Positions 37,139 through 45,688 of a DNA stretch of 53,900 nt are shown piece after piece. Made by a program: the position numbers and the translations under genes. Location: positions 1 through 53,900 of the forward strand of contig NZ_AQPN01000022.1 in the NCBI RefSeq assembly GCF_000403135.1. The letters run 5' to 3'. This DNA comes from Arcticibacter svalbardensis MN12-7. GTDB lineage: Bacteria > Bacteroidota > Bacteroidia > Sphingobacteriales > Sphingobacteriaceae. How positions within the stretch are numbered: the stretch's first letter is position 1; each line of letters opens with the position of its first letter. A model generated the notes under the pieces. It saw only the letters and a list, made by a program, of their open reading frames with translations, was not told where the DNA came from and did no database searches.

Positions 37139-37335
37139 GTTATTTTTGTTTATTTTAAATATTCGGGCATTACTTCTCAGCCCCTCTGATATTACAGTTA
37201 ATCATTTTAAGATTTTCTACCCGAGATGATTTATAAGCTCTGACGTATAAACCGTATTTTACTCTCGTGTTATACCATTTCACCATGAGCTTTAAACAAA
37301 TATGGCTCCCTAGTCAGAAGCCATCAAACAAGTTA

Positions 37336-37779
37336 TTACCCCTTCTCCTTACCCATTGCTTCACCCTTTAAATACACTTGAACAAATCGTTCGGCATACT
37401 CACGGATCATATCCCGTACTTCATTAAATAGGTTCCTTACTTCCTCCTCTGTTCCACTTGTCTTAGCCGGATCGGGAAAATCACAATGAAGTTTAACCGC
37501 TTTTGAAGGGAAAAAAGGACAGTTTTCCTTGGCGTTATCACATACAGTAATCACATAGTCAAACTCGACATCCTGGTATTCATTTACGTTATTTGAGGTA
37601 TGACCCGAAATATCTATCCCATCCGCTTTCATGGTTTCAATTGCCTTTGGGTTAACCCCATGTGTCTCTATCCCTGCACTATATATTTTTGCAGTATCGC
37701 CAGCAAAATGTCTTAAATATCCTTCGGCAATCTGACTGCGGCAGCTATTGCCTGTACATAATACTAATACTTTTTTCAT
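37336..37779 (-). CDS. arsC: Arsenate reductase, low-molecular-weight phosphatase type
   Basis: The 147-residue product begins M-K-K-V-L-V-L-C8-T-G-N-S-C-R-S-Q, the phosphatase P-loop with nucleophile Cys8. It carries the C-D-N-A-K-E-N-C-P-F-F-P segment with the two shuttle cysteines and D-F-P-D-P, so it is the thioredoxin-coupled type. It reduces arsenate to arsenite. A longer frame of 16 residues upstream lies in the neighbour gene; the chosen ATG overlaps that stop by four bases (ATGA). Confidence 0.93.
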   Translation of the reverse strand: MKKVLVLCTGNSCRSQIAEGYLRHFAGDTAKIYSAGIETHGVNPKAIETMKADGIDISGHTSNNVNEYQDVEFDYVITVCDNAKENCPFFPSKAVKLHCDFPDPAKTSGTEEEVRNLFNEVRDMIREYAERFVQVYLKGEAMGKEKG

Positions 37780-38264
37780 ATAAATACGGTTTGGCTTCTT
37801 CGTTCTAGTAACATGGAATTTCTCCACACCCCATTCATCTGACCTATTTTTTCCCTGTAACCCACTTCCCGAAATCCTGTTTTTTTGTGAAGTGCTATAC
37901 TGGCGGTATTTTCCGGAAAGATCCCGGATTGAAGTGTCCAGATCCCATGTTTTTCACTATCGGCAATCAGTTGATTCATCAGCAACTTACCGATCCCTTG
38001 TCTGGAAAAAGCAGAGGACACATAAATACTTACTTCAGCCACTCCTGCATACACACATCTGGAGGACACGGGTGATAATACTGCCCAGCCAGTGATTGTA
38101 CTATCCTTTAAAGCGACCAACCGGCAATTAGACAAGTGACTGGCATCCCATTCCTCCCAGGTCGGTACATCCTTTTGAAAGGTTGCATTGCCTGTAAGAA
38201 TCCCTTGGCTATATATTTCCCTGACCTGTGGCCAGTCCTGTACGAGTAATTCTCTGATGATCAT
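37776..38264 (-). CDS. GNAT N-acetyltransferase, ArsN1-like
   Basis: The 162-residue protein is a phosphinothricin-acetyltransferase-type GNAT: M-I-I-R-E, I-Y-S-Q-G-I-L-T-G-N-A-T-F, V-S-I-Y-V-S-S-A-F-S-R-Q-G-I-G-K-L-L-M, the acetyl-CoA motif, and F-P-E-N-T-A-S-I-A-L-H-K-K-T-G-F-R-E-V-G. Such genes within ars cassettes are called ArsN1 and are known to acetylate arsinothricin. It is translated with arsC (4-base overlap). The substrate here is inference from neighbours. Confidence 0.85.
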   Translation of the reverse strand: MIIRELLVQDWPQVREIYSQGILTGNATFQKDVPTWEEWDASHLSNCRLVALKDSTITGWAVLSPVSSRCVYAGVAEVSIYVSSAFSRQGIGKLLMNQLIADSEKHGIWTLQSGIFPENTASIALHKKTGFREVGYREKIGQMNGVWRNSMLLERRSQTVFI

Positions 38265-38295
38265 AATACAAAGTTATCGACTAGCTATCATTTTG

Positions 38296-38625
38296 TTAGC
38301 AGCATCCCTTTGGATCCTGATAAGAATTGAAGAATACATTCATTTCTTTTGCCAGCAAGTTCCAGGCTTTGGGCTCTATGCAATAACATACCTTGACTCC
38401 TTCTATCGTTCCCTGAATAATTCCTGCATTCTTTAATTCTCTTAAATGCTGCGAGATAGTGGGTTGTGCTAGTCCTAACTCGTCGACTAAATCGCCGCAG
38501 ATACAACTATTTGCCTTGATAATAGATTGTAGAATAGCTATCCGGGCAGGATGGGCCATTGCTTTTAACATAGTGGCAAGCTGATTCTGCTCTTCTGTGA
38601 AGATCTCTGTTTTTGTAAGTCCCAT
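38296..38625 (-). CDS. arsR: ArsR family transcriptional repressor
   Basis: The 109-residue product has a winged helix-turn-helix with A-M-A-H-P-A-R-I-A-I-L, C-I-C-G-D-L-V-D-E-L-G-L, Q-P-T-I-S-Q-H-L-R-E-L and the wing G-T-I-E-G-V-K-V-C-Y-C. Cys near residue 44 and 46, and C-C at the C-terminus (G-C-C) are candidate arsenite ligands. The ATG at 38625 is preferred over a TTG four codons upstream. ATTGCAAT at 38631-38638 lies just ahead and could be its operator. Confidence 0.92.
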   Translation of the reverse strand: MGLTKTEIFTEEQNQLATMLKAMAHPARIAILQSIIKANSCICGDLVDELGLAQPTISQHLRELKNAGIIQGTIEGVKVCYCIEPKAWNLLAKEMNVFFNSYQDPKGCC

Positions 38626-38630
38626 AACGC

Positions 38631-38670
38631 ATTGCAATATTACGATTAAATAATAATGAAATCAAATGTA
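38631..38670 (-). promoter_or_regulatory. Promoter and candidate operator of the ars cassette
   Basis: On the minus strand TACATTTG (38670-38663) fits the TAnnTTTG -7 element; no clear TTG is found 20 bases upstream. The self-complementary ATTGCAAT (38631-38638) sits between it and the arsR start. Confidence 0.45.
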
Positions 38671-38779
38671 ATACACTGATTTATAAAGTATCCATTTTAA
38701 TAGCATAAATAACCGGATATATTAAATCAGTACACCAAATTTTAAAACAGCTTGACATTCAATTAATTTTCGTTCCGGC

Positions 38780-38809
38780 TTGTTTACTTACAAAACGTGT
38801 TTATTTTTG
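38780..38809 (+). promoter_or_regulatory. Promoter upstream of the 38845 gene
   Basis: TTG at 38780-38782 and TATTTTTG at 38802-38809 are separated by 19 bases, a good Bacteroidota promoter. The ATG follows 35 bases after the -7 element. Confidence 0.65.
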
Positions 38810-38844
38810 TATATTATTTTTTACTTAAAAAGCGTTTTAAAGAC

Positions 38845-39192
38845 ATGAAACCAGGAGACAAAGTAATTTGCATTAATGCGCTTATTGACGCCAATAAAAA
38901 GGAGGAGATTAGACGCGATTTCGAGATTTGGGTTACTAAAGATAAAGAATATACAATCAGGGAGATCCTGGATAATAAAGGCATTGTAACAGGCGTACTT
39001 TTAGAAGAAATTTATAATATTCCAAAGTTTTTCAAGCTCATTAACATGAATCAAGAGCCTGCTTTCGCAATATGGCGCTTCAGAAAACTAAATTATGCTA
39101 CCGCAGCTGCTGCTGAAGAACATGAGGCAGAATTGGTTGAAGTGGAAATTGAACGAAAAAAAGAAGCTTTGCCTTTAAAACAAAAGCCTTAA
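38845..39192 (+). CDS. Small soluble protein of unknown function
   Basis: The 115-residue product opens M-K-P-G-D-K-V-I-C-I-N-A and looks like a small beta-barrel or KOW/SH3-like N-terminus followed by a helical, charged tail (E-E-H-E-A-E-L-V-E-V-E-I-E). The ATG at 38845 is preferred to an earlier in-frame start that adds a hydrophobic run. Its stop overlaps the convergent SDR gene stop. Not recognised. Confidence 0.75.
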   Translation: MKPGDKVICINALIDANKKEEIRRDFEIWVTKDKEYTIREILDNKGIVTGVLLEEIYNIPKFFKLINMNQEPAFAIWRFRKLNYATAAAAEEHEAELVEVEIERKKEALPLKQKP

Positions 39193-40661
39193 CCCGAGGG
39201 ATTTTGTTTTAAGAGCTTAGGTTGATACCGGATCAATTCATTGGCCATACCTTTGAATATAAACAAATGGAAGGGCCACATCGCATACCAGTATAAACGG
39301 CCCCATAGTCCCCTTGGACGGAAAGTAGCCGTTTGTATCAGGGTATTTCCGCTAGGATCCGACTTATCTATACAGAATTCCAGCCATGCTTCGCCAGGCA
39401 ACTTCATTTCGGCATAAAGCAGGAGTCGCCTTTTCTCTTTGTCAGCTAGTAATACACGCCAAAAATCAAGGGTATCACCGGCAAGAAGGGAAATAGGACT
39501 GCGCCGTCCTCGCCTCATACCTACCCCTCCTACTACTTTGTCAGCAAAACCGCGCAGTTTCCATAGAAAGTTTAGATAATACCATCCCCGGTTTCCACCT
39601 ATTCCCCAAATATTATCCAGCACTTCATTGGAGTTTCGCTTGAATACTACTTTCACTTTGGAACTCACTGTACCGTTTTGAGGCACCTTTACCTGGTTCA
39701 TGAAAGTTGTTTCGAGGTAACCTTTATTTAAAGCGTCTTTCCAGCTGGAGACAATGGAGTTTTGTTCTATTTTAACAAAGGCCAATTTTAAAGACTCTCT
39801 GTAGGTCAGACAATCGCCTGGTATGATTTTCTTGATAAGGTCGTTGTGGCAAACCACTTCGTTCTTCATACTCTCTACCAGTGAACTGGCTAAAGAAAAC
39901 GGAACTGAGGTTACCAAATTGAGCCAGTAAGAGGATAGCTTGGGAGTAAGAAAGGGTACGTTGAGAATATATCTTTTTAAATTCCTTGATGCAGCATAGA
40001 TCAGGAGCATTTGCTGATAGGTCAGAATATCGGGTCCTCCTATGTCAAAGGCCTTCCCGTAACTCTCCTCTTTATGCAGAATTCCTGTCAGATAACGAAG
40101 TACATCACGGATCCCTATAGGCTGACATCGTGTAAGAACCCATTTGGGGGCAACCATGACAGGAAGTTTCTCTGTCAGATCGCGGATAATTTCAAACGAA
40201 GCACTTCCAGAACCAATTATAATGGCAGCACGCAAAACAGTGCATGGAACTTTGCTTTTATTGAGTACATCTTCTACAGCCAAACGGGATGATAGATGTT
40301 TTGATAGCTTTTTATCATTGACGATACCGGTTAAAAAGATCACTTGCTTGCAATTAGTCGAATCCATAGCCTGAGAAAAGTTCTCCGCTGATGTTTTTTC
40401 TGTATCGCTAAAATCGCCTTTAGGAGATGACATAGAATGCACCAGGTAATAAGCGGCTTCAATATCGCGGGGAATCTGGTCCAGCCCCTTACCGGAAATA
40501 AGATCTGCTTCGATGATATGAACGTGTTCAGACAAATCTACTTTTTGTATGAAACGTCTTTTATCGCGTACCATGCAGACTAAATCATGCCCATCTTTTA
40601 ATAATAATGGAATTAACCGGGTTCCGATGTAGCCGTTAGCACCTGTGATCAATAATTTCAT
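39189..40661 (-). CDS. SDR oxidoreductase with C-terminal DUF2867 domain
   Basis: The 490-residue protein has a Rossmann fold with G7-A-N-G10-Y-I-G13, A-Y-Y-L-V-H-S-M near 70, and I-I-G-S-G-S-A. From about residue 345 the DUF2867 region follows, including G-G-N-R-G-W-Y-Y-L-N-F-L-W and G-D-T-L-D-F-W-R-V. Such proteins are NAD(P)-dependent; the reaction is unknown. It converges with the preceding gene, their stops overlapping by three bases. Confidence 0.9.
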   Translation of the reverse strand: MKLLITGANGYIGTRLIPLLLKDGHDLVCMVRDKRRFIQKVDLSEHVHIIEADLISGKGLDQIPRDIEAAYYLVHSMSSPKGDFSDTEKTSAENFSQAMDSTNCKQVIFLTGIVNDKKLSKHLSSRLAVEDVLNKSKVPCTVLRAAIIIGSGSASFEIIRDLTEKLPVMVAPKWVLTRCQPIGIRDVLRYLTGILHKEESYGKAFDIGGPDILTYQQMLLIYAASRNLKRYILNVPFLTPKLSSYWLNLVTSVPFSLASSLVESMKNEVVCHNDLIKKIIPGDCLTYRESLKLAFVKIEQNSIVSSWKDALNKGYLETTFMNQVKVPQNGTVSSKVKVVFKRNSNEVLDNIWGIGGNRGWYYLNFLWKLRGFADKVVGGVGMRRGRRSPISLLAGDTLDFWRVLLADKEKRRLLLYAEMKLPGEAWLEFCIDKSDPSGNTLIQTATFRPRGLWGRLYWYAMWPFHLFIFKGMANELIRYQPKLLKQNPSG

Positions 40662-40774
40662 AAAAACTTAAAATCTATATCATAGCTATAACAATGCAAT
40701 GAATTCTTTGTTAGGCAAAAGCATCTTATTACATTAATATGCTTAAAAATACTTCTGTTAAAAAGTTTAATTGA

Positions 40775-40782
40775 TACATTTG
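40775..40782 (+). promoter_or_regulatory. -7 element of the 40805 gene
   Basis: TACATTTG matches the TAnnTTTG consensus, 22 bases before the ATG. No good TTG is visible 20 bases upstream. Confidence 0.45.
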
Positions 40783-40804
40783 AATACTCAAACAAAGCAA
40801 ACCC

Positions 40805-41032
40805 ATGAAATCATTATTTAAGAAAATACTTTACACTTTCTTGCTAATTACTTCTGTATCATACTCTTCATTTGCAGTGAATGTAGTGGATAGTGATTTA
40901 AGCAATACAGCGGGATCAAACTCGGGACACAGTAATGCAACCATCTATGCTTTTATCGTGATCTTTTTAATTCTGGCGGCTACTGCTCCCTTTTATGATA
41001 AGAAGGCCAAAAAAAGCAGCAACGAAAAATAA
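40805..41032 (+). CDS. Small exported membrane protein
   Basis: The 75-residue product has a signal peptide (about 1-24, ending S-F-A), a polar Asn/Ser-rich linker and a single membrane helix (about 45-63) with a K-K-A-K-K tail. Type I topology with a short periplasmic part is likely. Function unknown. It has a promoter element just upstream and a terminator at 41138-41174. Confidence 0.75.
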   Translation: MKSLFKKILYTFLLITSVSYSSFAVNVVDSDLSNTAGSNSGHSNATIYAFIVIFLILAATAPFYDKKAKKSSNEK

Positions 41033-41137
41033 AGAAATCAGCTTTAGATAGACAATTCTAAAAATAATTAAAAATAAATCATTTTGTTGAAACCAAAAGG
41101 TAAGTTTCTACGTTAATATATTCGATAAGGTTTAGGT

Positions 41138-41174
41138 GCCCTTGCTATACTCATTATAGCAGGGGCTTTTTTTT
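41138..41174 (+). terminator. Terminator after the small membrane protein gene
   Basis: A 12-bp stem (GCCCTTGCTATA with TATAGCAGGGGC, one G-T pair) encloses 5 bases and is followed by eight T. Confidence 0.85.
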
Positions 41175-41178
41175 GACC

Positions 41179-41889
41179 TTAATTATATAAGAATACCCCT
41201 GCTATTAAGGCTGCAAAGAGCGTATTCAGAAAATTTACCATGTTATTATTGAGTATAAATCTACGTTCCAGAGTTGCCCCTAATATAGAATCCACTATGT
41301 TTCCTAAAAATCCCGCTATTAAAATCAAGAAGACATAGGCTGAAAAACCAAAGCATACAGCATAAATCAGCGAAATAAATGTACTACCTGCAATTCCGGC
41401 TAGGGTTCCTTCCAGACTCACCACACCATTTTCGCCTCTAAGATCTTTTTTCCAGGTAATGATATGATAATAATTTTTACCGTAGACGTTACCAAGTTCG
41501 GAGGATACCGTATCAGACGTTGCAGCAGCGAATGAAGAGGCTAACATCACCTCCCACATGAACTGATTAGATGGATAAAAAAAGGCAAAGATTGCAATAA
41601 AAGCCGGTACTCCTGCATTTGCGAGTACCTGAAAGGCTGATCTTCTGCCTTTATTCGTTTCGGAAAGGCCTGCCAAAACTTTTTCTTTGAGTTTCCAGGC
41701 AGTGGCAATAACGGCTATAATAAAAAATGATGCCATCGTAAGCAAGCCCCCATATCCGATTCCTGCAAACAGGAGCAACCCAATTATACCTCCGGTTAAT
41801 GATGCTCCAACGGTCAGCTTTTTAGTGGATACACTAAAATACATCCCCAGCATCAATATGGAAATTAAAAGAAAATAGTCCGGTTTCAT
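41179..41889 (-). CDS. DUF92 family membrane protein
   Basis: The 236-residue product has about six membrane segments and the DUF92 hallmark A-T-S-D-T-V-S-S-E-L-G, followed by L-R-G-E-N-G-V-V-S-L-E-G-T-L-A-G. The family (TMEM19-like) includes phosphatidylglycerol-/phytyl-phosphate kinase relatives, but the bacterial role is unknown. The frame begins with a TTG one codon earlier; ATG 41889 is preferred. The stop is five bases from the terminator on the other strand. Confidence 0.85.
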   Translation of the reverse strand: MKPDYFLLISILMLGMYFSVSTKKLTVGASLTGGIIGLLLFAGIGYGGLLTMASFFIIAVIATAWKLKEKVLAGLSETNKGRRSAFQVLANAGVPAFIAIFAFFYPSNQFMWEVMLASSFAAATSDTVSSELGNVYGKNYYHIITWKKDLRGENGVVSLEGTLAGIAGSTFISLIYAVCFGFSAYVFLILIAGFLGNIVDSILGATLERRFILNNNMVNFLNTLFAALIAGVFLYN

Positions 41890-42146
41890 CAATTAAAGGT
41901 AAGCCTTAACAGGGACATAATAGTTTTTGTATCACCTGTATAAGAAGATTGAAAAGTACTTAAAACGGGTAACAATTTTAATACAAAGCATTAAATCAAG
42001 CAATTAGGTTCATTAAGCAGCTAAAAATATTTTATCTTGCAAAAGATCAAAACCAAAATAAGGCAATTAAAAGTTTTATAAAATAATAAGATCGGCCTTA
42101 CGTTACAATAGCATTATGTAGAACCATTTTAAACCATCGAAATCAT

Positions 42147-42590
42147 ATGGATGATATCTTAATTATAAATCTAAGGCATTTATTAATTCACAGTTTGAAT
42201 GAAACCAGATTTTATGATCAGGCTATTGATCTTGTGAAGGTTCCTTCATTAAAATCATCTTTTGCCAAATATTTATGGATGAGAGGGGAACATATTGTTG
42301 GAATCCGTTCGTATTTACTTCGGTCAAATTGCCGGTTAAATGAACTCAACTTTCCACAGTGTCCAGATCCGGCTGCATGGGAAGCGTTTAAAAATACCAT
42401 TGTTAAGCATGATAGTCAGGCTTTGATGCGTTGGGGTATGCAAAAAGGTAAACAGACCCTGCGTAAGTATGATTCTGCGCTCTCTAATATATCCAGCGAT
42501 ATTAAGTTACAGACTATGCTTCATCATCACATGATGGATATTAAACATTCCCTGGATTCTCTTTCTTCAATAAAAATCATTACTCATTAA
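42147..42590 (+). CDS. Ferritin-like four-helix-bundle protein (DUF2383/PA2169-like)
   Basis: The 147-residue protein is helical with two halves. The first has L-L-I-H-S-L-N-E-T-R-F-Y-D-Q-A-I and the second R-W-G-M-Q-K-G-K-Q-T-L-R-K-Y-D-S-A and L-H-H-H-M-M-D-I-K-H-S-L-D. The pattern resembles DUF2383 four-helix bundles, but similarity is weak. Stands alone, 120 bases before the phosphomutase. Function unknown. Confidence 0.5.
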   Translation: MDDILIINLRHLLIHSLNETRFYDQAIDLVKVPSLKSSFAKYLWMRGEHIVGIRSYLLRSNCRLNELNFPQCPDPAAWEAFKNTIVKHDSQALMRWGMQKGKQTLRKYDSALSNISSDIKLQTMLHHHMMDIKHSLDSLSSIKIITH

Positions 42591-42710
42591 TATTATTTGT
42601 GCTTTTTATCGTTTAAGTGTTTGCTTTGTAAAACAACTAGTTTAATTTTACCTTGTGCTAGTATACGCGTACAATGTATTATAAACTAGAAATACTTAAA
42701 TCTTTTAATT

Positions 42711-44447
42711 ATGCAGGAATTAGAGCCATCTGTTCTAAACAAAATTAATGAGTGGCTTCAGGGAAGCTATGATAATGAAACGAAACAACAGATTCAAACC
42801 TTATTAGATGAAAAGTCTTTTACCGAATTAACGGATTCTTTTTACAAAGATCTTGAATTCGGAACAGGTGGTCTGCGTGGACTAATGGGACCAGGGTCAA
42901 ACCGTATAAACAAATATACGATTGGCTCGGCAACACAGGGTTTAGCTAATTTTCTTAAAAAAACATATCCAGAAGAGCAGATTAAAGTCGCCATTGCACA
43001 TGACTGCAGAAACAATTCTGCTTTCTTTGCTGAAATTACGGCTGACGTGTTTGCTGCTAATGGCATCTATGTTTATTTCTTTCAGGAATTACGTCCTACT
43101 CCTGAGCTATCTTTTGCTATAAGGGAACTGGGATGTAAAAGTGGGGTGATGTTAACGGCATCTCATAATCCAAAAGAGTACAATGGCTATAAAGCATATG
43201 GTTATGACGGTGGACAGTTTGTGAGTCCTGCAGATACCGATGTGATGACAGAAGTTTCTGCCATAAAAAGCATAGATGATGTAAAATTCATGCCTCTGCC
43301 GGGACATCTTGAACTTCTGGGAGAAGAAATGGATGAGCTTTACTTGAGCAAAATTATTAAGCTGAGCATATCTCCGGATGCTATCGCAAAACAACGGGAT
43401 CTTAAAATCGTATATTCTCCTATTCATGGGACAGGAATTACATTAATTCCAAAGGCTTTAGCCCTATTCGGTTTTACCAATGTGCACCTGGTTGAAAAAC
43501 AAGTTAAACCAGATGGTAATTTCCCAACTGTAATTTATCCGAATCCAGAAGAAAAAGAAGCATTAACGCTTGCGCTGGAAAAAGGTGCAGAAGTGGATGC
43601 GGATTTGATTATGGCTACTGATCCTGATGCGGATCGGATTGGGATTGCTATTAAAAATAATGATGGAGAGTTCATTCTATTGAATGGAAATCAGACCGGA
43701 AGTTTATTGATCAATTATCTTTTGACTGCATGGGCTCAAAAAGGCCTGTTCACCGGTAAGGAATACATTGTTAAAACGATTGTTACCTCTTATTTAATCG
43801 ATGAGATAGCAAAAGCTAAAAATGTAGAGTGTTACAATACCTTAACCGGATTCAAATATATTGGTGAACTCATTACCCGTTTTAAAGACGAGAAGGTTTT
43901 CATTGGTGGAGGTGAGGAAAGTTATGGGTATCTGATCGGCGACCTGGTTAGGGATAAAGATGCCGTGGTTTCTGCTGCATTTATTGCTGAAATGACTGCT
44001 TTTTATAAAAACAATGGCAGCAGTTTATACAATGCCTTATTGGATATGTATTTACAATATGGCCTGTATAAGGAAAAATTAGTTTCGGTAACCAAGAAGG
44101 GTAAAACCGGCGCCGAAGAGATCAAGGCTATGATGGAGCGGTTCCGTAATACTCCTCCTACTTCTTTGGGTGGTTCAAATGTAATTACCTTGAAAGATTA
44201 TGAACTTAGTGTTCAAACGGACTTGATAACAGGAATAAAAACTCCTATTGATCTTCCTACATCAGACGTGTTGCAATTTGTGACTCAGGATGGCAGTATT
44301 ATTTCTGCCCGTCCATCTGGTACAGAGCCTAAGATTAAGTTCTATTGCAGCGTTAAAACACCTTTACAGGATAAATTAGCATATGAGCAAAAAAGCCAGG
44401 AGCTTGAGGTGAAGGTTGATGCTATTATGAGTGATCTGGGAGTTTAG
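42711..44447 (+). CDS. Phosphohexomutase (phosphoglucomutase/phosphomannomutase family)
   Basis: The 578-residue enzyme belongs to the long PGM/PMM group: G-T-G-G-L-R-G, catalytic serine in T-A-S-H-N-P-K-E-Y-N-G, metal loop D-P-D-A-D-R-I, sugar loop G-G-E-E-S-Y-G, and phosphate loop R-P-S-G-T-E-P-K-I. It interconverts 1- and 6-phosphohexoses for nucleotide-sugar supply or glycogen metabolism. It stands as a single gene and is closed by a terminator. Confidence 0.95.
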   Translation: MQELEPSVLNKINEWLQGSYDNETKQQIQTLLDEKSFTELTDSFYKDLEFGTGGLRGLMGPGSNRINKYTIGSATQGLANFLKKTYPEEQIKVAIAHDCRNNSAFFAEITADVFAANGIYVYFFQELRPTPELSFAIRELGCKSGVMLTASHNPKEYNGYKAYGYDGGQFVSPADTDVMTEVSAIKSIDDVKFMPLPGHLELLGEEMDELYLSKIIKLSISPDAIAKQRDLKIVYSPIHGTGITLIPKALALFGFTNVHLVEKQVKPDGNFPTVIYPNPEEKEALTLALEKGAEVDADLIMATDPDADRIGIAIKNNDGEFILLNGNQTGSLLINYLLTAWAQKGLFTGKEYIVKTIVTSYLIDEIAKAKNVECYNTLTGFKYIGELITRFKDEKVFIGGGEESYGYLIGDLVRDKDAVVSAAFIAEMTAFYKNNGSSLYNALLDMYLQYGLYKEKLVSVTKKGKTGAEEIKAMMERFRNTPPTSLGGSNVITLKDYELSVQTDLITGIKTPIDLPTSDVLQFVTQDGSIISARPSGTEPKIKFYCSVKTPLQDKLAYEQKSQELEVKVDAIMSDLGV

Positions 44448-44466
44448 GCTCGCTAATCATTAACAT

Positions 44467-44511
44467 AAAAAAGAGGTTGTATCTATTTTAAAATTGATCA
44501 ACCTCTTTTTT
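44467..44511 (+). terminator. Terminator after the phosphohexomutase gene
   Basis: AAAAAGAGGTTG pairs with CAACCTCTTTTT around a 20-base loop, followed by more T. It lies 20 bases after the stop. Confidence 0.8.
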
Positions 44512-44545
44512 ATTATCTATATTGGGCTTTTTAAAATAGTAAAGG

Positions 44546-44830
44546 ATGCGTATAGTTTATGGTCTATGGCTTTTTTATATAAAACTCATTATCCCTTCAT
44601 TAGTCGTTTCAATTGCGCTATCCTGTTTAATGACAGCAGCAAGCCATTTTCTAGTTGGTATAGGAGTTTCCTATATATTTTTAACTCCAACATTCCATTA
44701 CCTTACTTATGAACTTAGAAACCCCAATGAATACTACTTCTATTACAACATAGGCCTTAGTAAGTTTATTTTATGGACGAACACACTGGTTATTAGCACA
44801 ATTATAGGAATGTTATTTATGCTGATATGA
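44546..44830 (+). CDS. Small membrane protein coupled to ABC ATPase
   Basis: The 94-residue product has three hydrophobic segments (about 8-30, 35-52 and 73-94), the last running to the C-terminus. It has no signal peptide. Its TGA overlaps the ATG of the ATPase (ATGA at 44827-44830), so they are made together. It is too short for a typical ABC permease, but as an oligomer could act as one. I do not know a named family. A partner or anchor of the ATPase is the simplest role. Confidence 0.8.
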   Translation: MRIVYGLWLFYIKLIIPSLVVSIALSCLMTAASHFLVGIGVSYIFLTPTFHYLTYELRNPNEYYFYYNIGLSKFILWTNTLVISTIIGMLFMLI

Positions 44831-45507
44831 GCGAACTACACGTTGATAGCATTAGAAAACGATTTGGAGATAAACAAATCCTCAATGATATTTTCATCTC
44901 TTGTAAGCCCGGGCAGATTATTGCCCTCTTAGGAAGAAATGGATCGGGAAAGTCTACCTTATTAAAGATAATTTTCGGGTCTTTAAGTGCCGATAATAAA
45001 TTCATTAAAGTCGATGATAGAAAGATAGATTCACTATATCAAAAGAGAAAACTAATTCACTATTTAGCTCAAGACAATTTCCTGCCTAACCATGTTAAGA
45101 TCAAAAATATCATCCGCTGTTTTTGTGATACAAAAAATGCTGCCCTGATAATGGGGAATGATTTAATCATACCTTTTTTGCAAAAGAAAGTGAATCAGTT
45201 ATCAGGAGGTGAAAAAAGAATAATGGAGATATTGCTAGTGGTTCATTCCAATGTAAAATATGTATTGCTTGATGAACCGTTTAATGGGAGTTCTCCATTA
45301 CATATTGAAATCATTAAAGAGCTAATTAAAGAACATTCAAAAAATAAGGGCTTCATCATTACTGATCATGATTATAAAAATGTATTAGATATATCATCAA
45401 CGGTTATTTTAATGGATAGTGGAAATACCAGAGTGATCAAAGAGTTCAGTGAATTAATAGATTATGGGTATCTACCTGCAACATCTGAAAGGACACAGCA
45501 CCCTTAA
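44827..45507 (+). CDS. ABC-type ATPase of unknown transporter
   Basis: The 226-residue protein is a complete nucleotide-binding subunit: Walker A G-R-N-G-S-G-K-S-T near residue 37-45, Q-loop L-A-Q-D-N-F-L, signature L-S-G-G-E-K-R, Walker B Y-V-L-L-D-E-P-F and switch His in T-D-H-D-Y. No permease is seen other than the upstream 94-residue protein. I recall similar ATPases next to a small protein in other Bacteroidota, unverified here. Substrate unknown. It may not transport at all. Confidence 0.9.
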   Translation: MSELHVDSIRKRFGDKQILNDIFISCKPGQIIALLGRNGSGKSTLLKIIFGSLSADNKFIKVDDRKIDSLYQKRKLIHYLAQDNFLPNHVKIKNIIRCFCDTKNAALIMGNDLIIPFLQKKVNQLSGGEKRIMEILLVVHSNVKYVLLDEPFNGSSPLHIEIIKELIKEHSKNKGFIITDHDYKNVLDISSTVILMDSGNTRVIKEFSELIDYGYLPATSERTQHP

Positions 45508-45570
45508 TATTGAATGATAGCGTCTTTACTGTTTTTCCGATCCTTAATGCCGAATCCTGATCAAGATTAG

Positions 45571-45590
45571 TTTGTTAATATGTTAACAAA
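45571..45590. promoter_or_regulatory. Perfect inverted repeat upstream of the YkuK gene
   Basis: TTTGTTAA and TTAACAAA are 8-bp perfect arms around TATG. It lies 98 bases before the YkuK ATG. It resembles a dimeric regulator site; there is no following T-run to suggest a terminator. Confidence 0.4.
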
Positions 45591-45688
45591 AATTAAACCT
45601 ATTGTGTATCTCCTTTTAACTACCTTTATATCAGGATCAACAATTGCTTTTTAAGTTTTTGTTCTTTCATATATGTAATCGTAAAATC

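Noticed and set aside
44494-44712. A 72-codon frame overlapping the small membrane protein
   Set aside because: Shadow frame; the ATGA-coupled frame at 44546-44830 explains the region better.
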